From Ideonella livida (GTDB lineage Bacteria; Pseudomonadota; Gammaproteobacteria; Burkholderiales; Burkholderiaceae_C), in contig NZ_JAAGOH010000004.1 of assembly GCF_010499455.1 (NCBI RefSeq), forward strand, positions 124,001 through 188,000: a DNA stretch of 64,000 bases. The letters are read 5' to 3'. The position numbers were made by a program, and so were the translations under genes. Shown one piece after another: positions 59,959 through 64,000 of the stretch; position 1 is the stretch's first letter; each line of letters begins with the position of its first letter. Under the pieces are notes generated by a model. It was not told the DNA's origin. It made no database searches and was given only the letters and a program-made list of their open reading frames with translations.

Positions 59959-61740
59959 ATGCCCCTGCCCAAGCCACCCAAAGCCCGCGCCGACCAAGTG
60001 GCTCCGGCATCCGCAACCCCTGCGAGCCTGGAGGCCACCAGCCCGGCAACCCAAGCTGCGCCGCCAGCCCGACGCAAGTCCCAGGGGGCGAGCGCACAGG
60101 CACCACGCGGAGGATCGAACCCGACGCCCAAACCCAGCCGCAAGACCCCGGCGCGGGCGCCAACCTCCCCGGTGACCTCACCGGCCACTGCTGCCCCGGC
60201 GCCGACCGCGCTCCCGCAGCCGCCCGCCGAGGTGTCCACCGCGAAGGCCCCAGCCCCCTCCCCCCAGGAAGCCCGCGCCACCAAACCCACGCGCCCCGCT
60301 CCTGCCGCCAAGACGGGCGCCAAGTCCGCCGCCAAGGTGGCCACCGCCCCTTTGGCCAACAAGCTCTTCGTGCTGGACACCAACGTCCTGATGCACGACC
60401 CGATGTCGCTCTACCGTTTTGATGAGCACGACATCTACCTGCCAATGATCACGTTGGAGGAACTCGACGGCCACAAGAAGGGCATGAGCGAGGTGGCCCG
60501 CAACGTGCGGCAGGTCAGCCGGGAACTTGACGCCTTGGCCGCCGACAGCAGCCTGGATCCCGCTGACGGCATCCCGTTGGCCAAGACCGGCCACAAGGAA
60601 GCCACGGGCAAGCTCTTTTTCCAGACGCAGTTCCTGAACGCCCCGCTGCCAGCCGGTCTGCCGCAGGGCAAGGCAGACAACCAGATCCTGGGCGTTGTGC
60701 AGTCGCTGAAGCTGCAGCAATCCGGCCGCGAGGTGGTACTGGTTTCCAAGGACATCAACATGCGGGTGAAGGCCCGTGCGCTGGGCTTGGCGGCTGAGGA
60801 CTACTTCAACGACAAGACGTTGGACGACGGCGACCTCCTCTACACCGGGGTGCAGGCCCTGCCGTCGGACTTCTGGAAACGTAACGGCAAGACGATCGAG
60901 AGTTGGAGCACTGCGGGAGCCACCCACTACCGCGTCAGTGGGCCGACCGTGCCAAGCCTGCTGGTCAACGAGTTTGTCTATTTGGAGAACCCTGGCGAAG
61001 CGCCGCTCTACGCCCGGGTCGCCGAGGTCAGCGGCCGGTCGGCCGTGCTGCGGACCATCCGCGACTACGGGCATGCGAAGAACTCGGTCTGGGGCGTGGT
61101 GGCGCGCAACCGCGAACAGAACTTCGCGCTCAATCTGCTGATGGATCCGGACTGCGACTTTGTGACGCTCACCGGTACCGCCGGCACCGGCAAGACCCTG
61201 ATGACCCTGGCGGCAGGGTTGTCCCAGGTGATGGACGAGCGCCGCTACACCGAGATCATCGTCACACGTGTCACCGTGCCGGTGGGCGAGGACATCGGCT
61301 TCCTGCCGGGCAACGAGGAAGAGAAAATGGGCCCCTGGATGGGTGCCTTGGACGACAACCTGGAGGTTTTGGCCAAGGGGGATGGCCACGGCGGCGAATG
61401 GGCGCGTGCCGCCACAAATGACCTGGTGCGCAGCAAGATCCGCATCAAGAGCCTGAACTTCATGCGGGGCCGCACCTTCCTCAACAAGTTCGTCATCATT
61501 GATGAGGCGCAGAACCTGACGCCCAAGCAGATGAAGACGCTGATCACCCGCGCTGGCCCCGGGACCAAGATCGTTTGCCTGGGCAACTTGGCGCAGATTG
61601 ACACGCCCTACCTGACCGAAGGCAGCTCGGGCCTGACCTATGCGGTGGACCGCTTCAAGGGTTGGCCCCACTCCGGGCACGTCACCCTGGCCCGGGGCGA
61701 GCGTTCGCGGTTGGCCGACTATGCTTCGGATGTCTTGTGA
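59959..61740 (+). CDS. PIN domain and PhoH ATPase protein (PhoH2 type) with disordered N-terminus
   Basis: 593 residues. Residues 1-133 are Ala/Pro/Lys/Thr-rich with no hydrophobic clusters, probably disordered. A PIN nuclease domain follows (LFVLDTNVLMHDPMSLYRFD, then LPMITLEELDGHKKG, with acidic residues in DTN, E and D) at about 135-270. The PhoH P-loop ATPase domain (about 380-590) has TGTAGTGKTLMTLAAG, Walker B KFVIIDEAQN and the C-terminal LTRGERSRLA-type LARGERSRLADYASDVL. PhoH2 proteins are reported as ATP-dependent RNA helicase/ribonucleases. Close spacing to the NlpC gene (46 bases) does not imply a shared role. Confidence 0.93.
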   Translation: MPLPKPPKARADQVAPASATPASLEATSPATQAAPPARRKSQGASAQAPRGGSNPTPKPSRKTPARAPTSPVTSPATAAPAPTALPQPPAEVSTAKAPAPSPQEARATKPTRPAPAAKTGAKSAAKVATAPLANKLFVLDTNVLMHDPMSLYRFDEHDIYLPMITLEELDGHKKGMSEVARNVRQVSRELDALAADSSLDPADGIPLAKTGHKEATGKLFFQTQFLNAPLPAGLPQGKADNQILGVVQSLKLQQSGREVVLVSKDINMRVKARALGLAAEDYFNDKTLDDGDLLYTGVQALPSDFWKRNGKTIESWSTAGATHYRVSGPTVPSLLVNEFVYLENPGEAPLYARVAEVSGRSAVLRTIRDYGHAKNSVWGVVARNREQNFALNLLMDPDCDFVTLTGTAGTGKTLMTLAAGLSQVMDERRYTEIIVTRVTVPVGEDIGFLPGNEEEKMGPWMGALDDNLEVLAKGDGHGGEWARAATNDLVRSKIRIKSLNFMRGRTFLNKFVIIDEAQNLTPKQMKTLITRAGPGTKIVCLGNLAQIDTPYLTEGSSGLTYAVDRFKGWPHSGHVTLARGERSRLADYASDVL

Positions 61741-61747
61741 TAACGCA

Positions 61748-61777
61748 TTGACACAACCGTTGCGGCCCTCCTATCCT
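61748..61777 (+). promoter_or_regulatory. Sigma-70 type promoter of the NlpC/P60 gene
   Basis: Perfect -35 TTGACA at 61748-61753, spacer 18, and -10 TATCCT at 61772-61777. Transcription would start about 61784, so the mRNA would be nearly leaderless relative to the ATG at 61787. Confidence 0.65.
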
Positions 61778-61786
61778 CTGGCACTT

Positions 61787-62410
61787 ATGCGTGAAGTAAG
61801 CCGGCTCTCCTTGCTGCGTCAACGTGTGGCCCGCTGGTCCTGCGTCGGTCTGGTCTGCCTTGCGGGCGTGGCCCCTTCCTGGGCAGCGCCCGAGGCAGCG
61901 CCCTCGCCCGCCCCGGGCAACGCAGTGCTGCGGCTGCTGCAGAGCAGTGGCCTGGTGGAGAGCGTCGACGGGCGGCCGTCCTTGCTAAGTCAGGTGCAGG
62001 AAGGTGCTTCTCAGCTGGTCCTTACCGCCATGGACTTCATCGGCGTGCGCTATCGGCGGGGGGGCAATTCTGCAGACGCCGGGTTCGATTGCTCCGGCTT
62101 TACGCGGCACATCTTCGAGAACAGCATTGGACTGGTGTTGCCGCGACGCGCAGCTGAGCAGGCCAACGCGCCGGGTCTGTTGTCGATTCCCCTGGAAGAC
62201 CTCAAGCCCGGAGATCTGGTGTTCTTCAACACACTGCGGGCCACCTTCTCCCATGTGGGCATCTACATCGGCGACGGCAAGTTCATCCATGCGCCGCGCA
62301 CCGGGGCTGCCGTACGGGTCGAAGACATGCGCGATGCCTACTGGGCCAAACGCTTCAACGGTGCACGTCGCGCCCCCATGCCGGGCGAAGGCCAGCGCAC
62401 CACTCCCTGA
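61787..62410 (+). CDS. NlpC/P60 family cell-wall peptidase, exported
   Basis: 207 residues from ATG 61787 (MREVSRLSLLRQRV). Signal peptide with core CVGLVCLAGVAPSWAAPEA. The NlpC/P60 domain (about 85-195) has the catalytic Cys in ADAGFDCSGFTRH, His in FSHVGIYIGDG and the third residue His in KFIHAPR. Cleaves bonds such as D-gamma-Glu-mDAP in peptidoglycan peptides. It begins within 50 bases of the phoH-like stop; longer in-frame starts overlap that gene. Confidence 0.93.
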   Translation: MREVSRLSLLRQRVARWSCVGLVCLAGVAPSWAAPEAAPSPAPGNAVLRLLQSSGLVESVDGRPSLLSQVQEGASQLVLTAMDFIGVRYRRGGNSADAGFDCSGFTRHIFENSIGLVLPRRAAEQANAPGLLSIPLEDLKPGDLVFFNTLRATFSHVGIYIGDGKFIHAPRTGAAVRVEDMRDAYWAKRFNGARRAPMPGEGQRTTP

Positions 62411-62493
62411 CACTTTTCTGAGTCTCCTGGCGCTCTCTGAGGTCGTGGGCCGGGCCCTCGGTCTTGAAGCGCCTGTCACGACGACAATGCGCC

Positions 62494-63627
<1,134 letters not shown>

Positions 63628-63683
63628 ACAGCCCGGCCGGGCCCCTTACGCCACAGAGGGCGATGGGGATGCTGCGCGTGAGC

Positions 63684-64000
63684 TCAACCGGTGCGGCCCA
63701 TGGCCTGGGCCACGCCACGGTTGGCCAGCGCGTCTGCCCTCTCATTGCCCGGATCACCGGCGTGACCCTTGACCCAGTGCCAACTCACCTGGTGGGGGCT
63801 CGCCAGCTGATCCAGCTCCTGCCAAAGCGCCTGGTTCTTCACCGGCTTGTTGTCCGCCGTCTTCCAGCCGCGCCTTTTCCAGCCATGGATCCAGGTGGTG
63901 ATCCCGTTTCGCACGTACTCGCTGTCCGTGTAAAGCGCTATGGTGCAGGGACGCTTAAGCAAGCGCAGGGCCTCGATGACCGCCATCAATTCCATGCGGT
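63684..64000 (-). CDS. rnhA: Ribonuclease HI, C-terminal part (5' end beyond the window)
   Basis: The frame stays open to the window edge; the last visible codons are Arg-Met-Glu-Leu, the RMEL of the conserved NNRMEL(M/T)A block containing the active-site Glu. Then LYTDSEYV (catalytic Asp), [16 protein letters not shown] and [14 protein letters not shown] (His and final Asp). About 105 of roughly 150 residues are present, missing the first Asp strand. It degrades RNA in RNA-DNA hybrids. Confidence 0.96.
   Translation of the reverse strand, partial: RMELMAVIEALRLLKRPCTIALYTDSEYVRNGITTWIHGWKRRGWKTADNKPVKNQALWQELDQLASPHQVSWHWVKGHAGDPGNERADALANRGVAQAMGRTG

Overview
The window is about 64 kb of GC-rich bacterial chromosome. 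The gene content and gene orders (exbB-exbD-lpxK-Trm112-kdsB-adk; glnA then ntrB-ntrC; alaA-hom-thrC running into molybdenum-cofactor genes; gcvT-gcvH-gcvP behind a tandem glycine riboswitch) fit a betaproteobacterium of the order Burkholderiales, probably the Leptothrix/Rubrivivax/Ideonella/Roseateles group. That placement is inferred from protein and operon resemblance, not from a marker search. There is no rRNA, CRISPR array or insertion sequence. One tRNA gene (Pro, anticodon UGG) is present.

Layout. 1-2.6 kb: end of a TIGR03790 protein and the translation factor EttA. 2.7-9.6 kb: an aminopeptidase P, then the nitrogen-control block ntrC, ntrB, a small exported protein and glnA. Upstream of glnA are a sigma-54 promoter and two NtrC-type enhancer sites. 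9.6-16.7 kb: mixed accessory metabolism on the minus strand (a MoCF-domain protein, a sterol-desaturase-like membrane enzyme, a variant polysaccharide deacetylase, a beta-propeller, an AIM24 protein, a TetR regulator, an H-NS-like protein, a small Cys-rich protein with an apparent CTG start, and a short-chain dehydrogenase behind an 18-bp perfect palindrome). 16.8-20.8 kb: the adk/kdsB/lpxK/exbBD envelope operon. 21-26.7 kb: sodB, then the glycine cleavage operon converging on it. 26.8-35.4 kb: a large transglutaminase/TPR protein, an RlhA-type U32 protein, ThrH, a molybdopterin oxidoreductase and a thioesterase.

35.5-38.3 kb is the least ordinary part. A tyrosine recombinase and a KfrA-like coiled-coil DNA-binding protein diverge from an AT-rich, repeat-bearing 105-bp region. 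Beyond the KfrA gene lies a 28-bp sequence resembling the XerC/XerD dif site, next to tRNA-Pro. This is my best candidate for an undescribed system.

38.4-43.7 kb: NAD biosynthesis (nadA-nadC, then nadB convergent), with an exported poly-Ser-linked putative outer-membrane protein between them. 43.8-50.9 kb: clpB behind a near-consensus sigma-32 promoter, then an RND efflux pair. 51-58.6 kb: a long minus-strand run from alaA, hom and thrC through mobB, moeA, moaD and moaE to a fluoride channel and a flavin reductase. 58.8-64 kb: an Mth938 protein, a peroxiredoxin, a PIN-PhoH protein with a long disordered N-terminus, an NlpC/P60 endopeptidase, moaA and the edge of rnhA. Thus moaA and the moaD/moaE/moeA/mobB set, plus one molybdopterin oxidoreductase, are all in this window.
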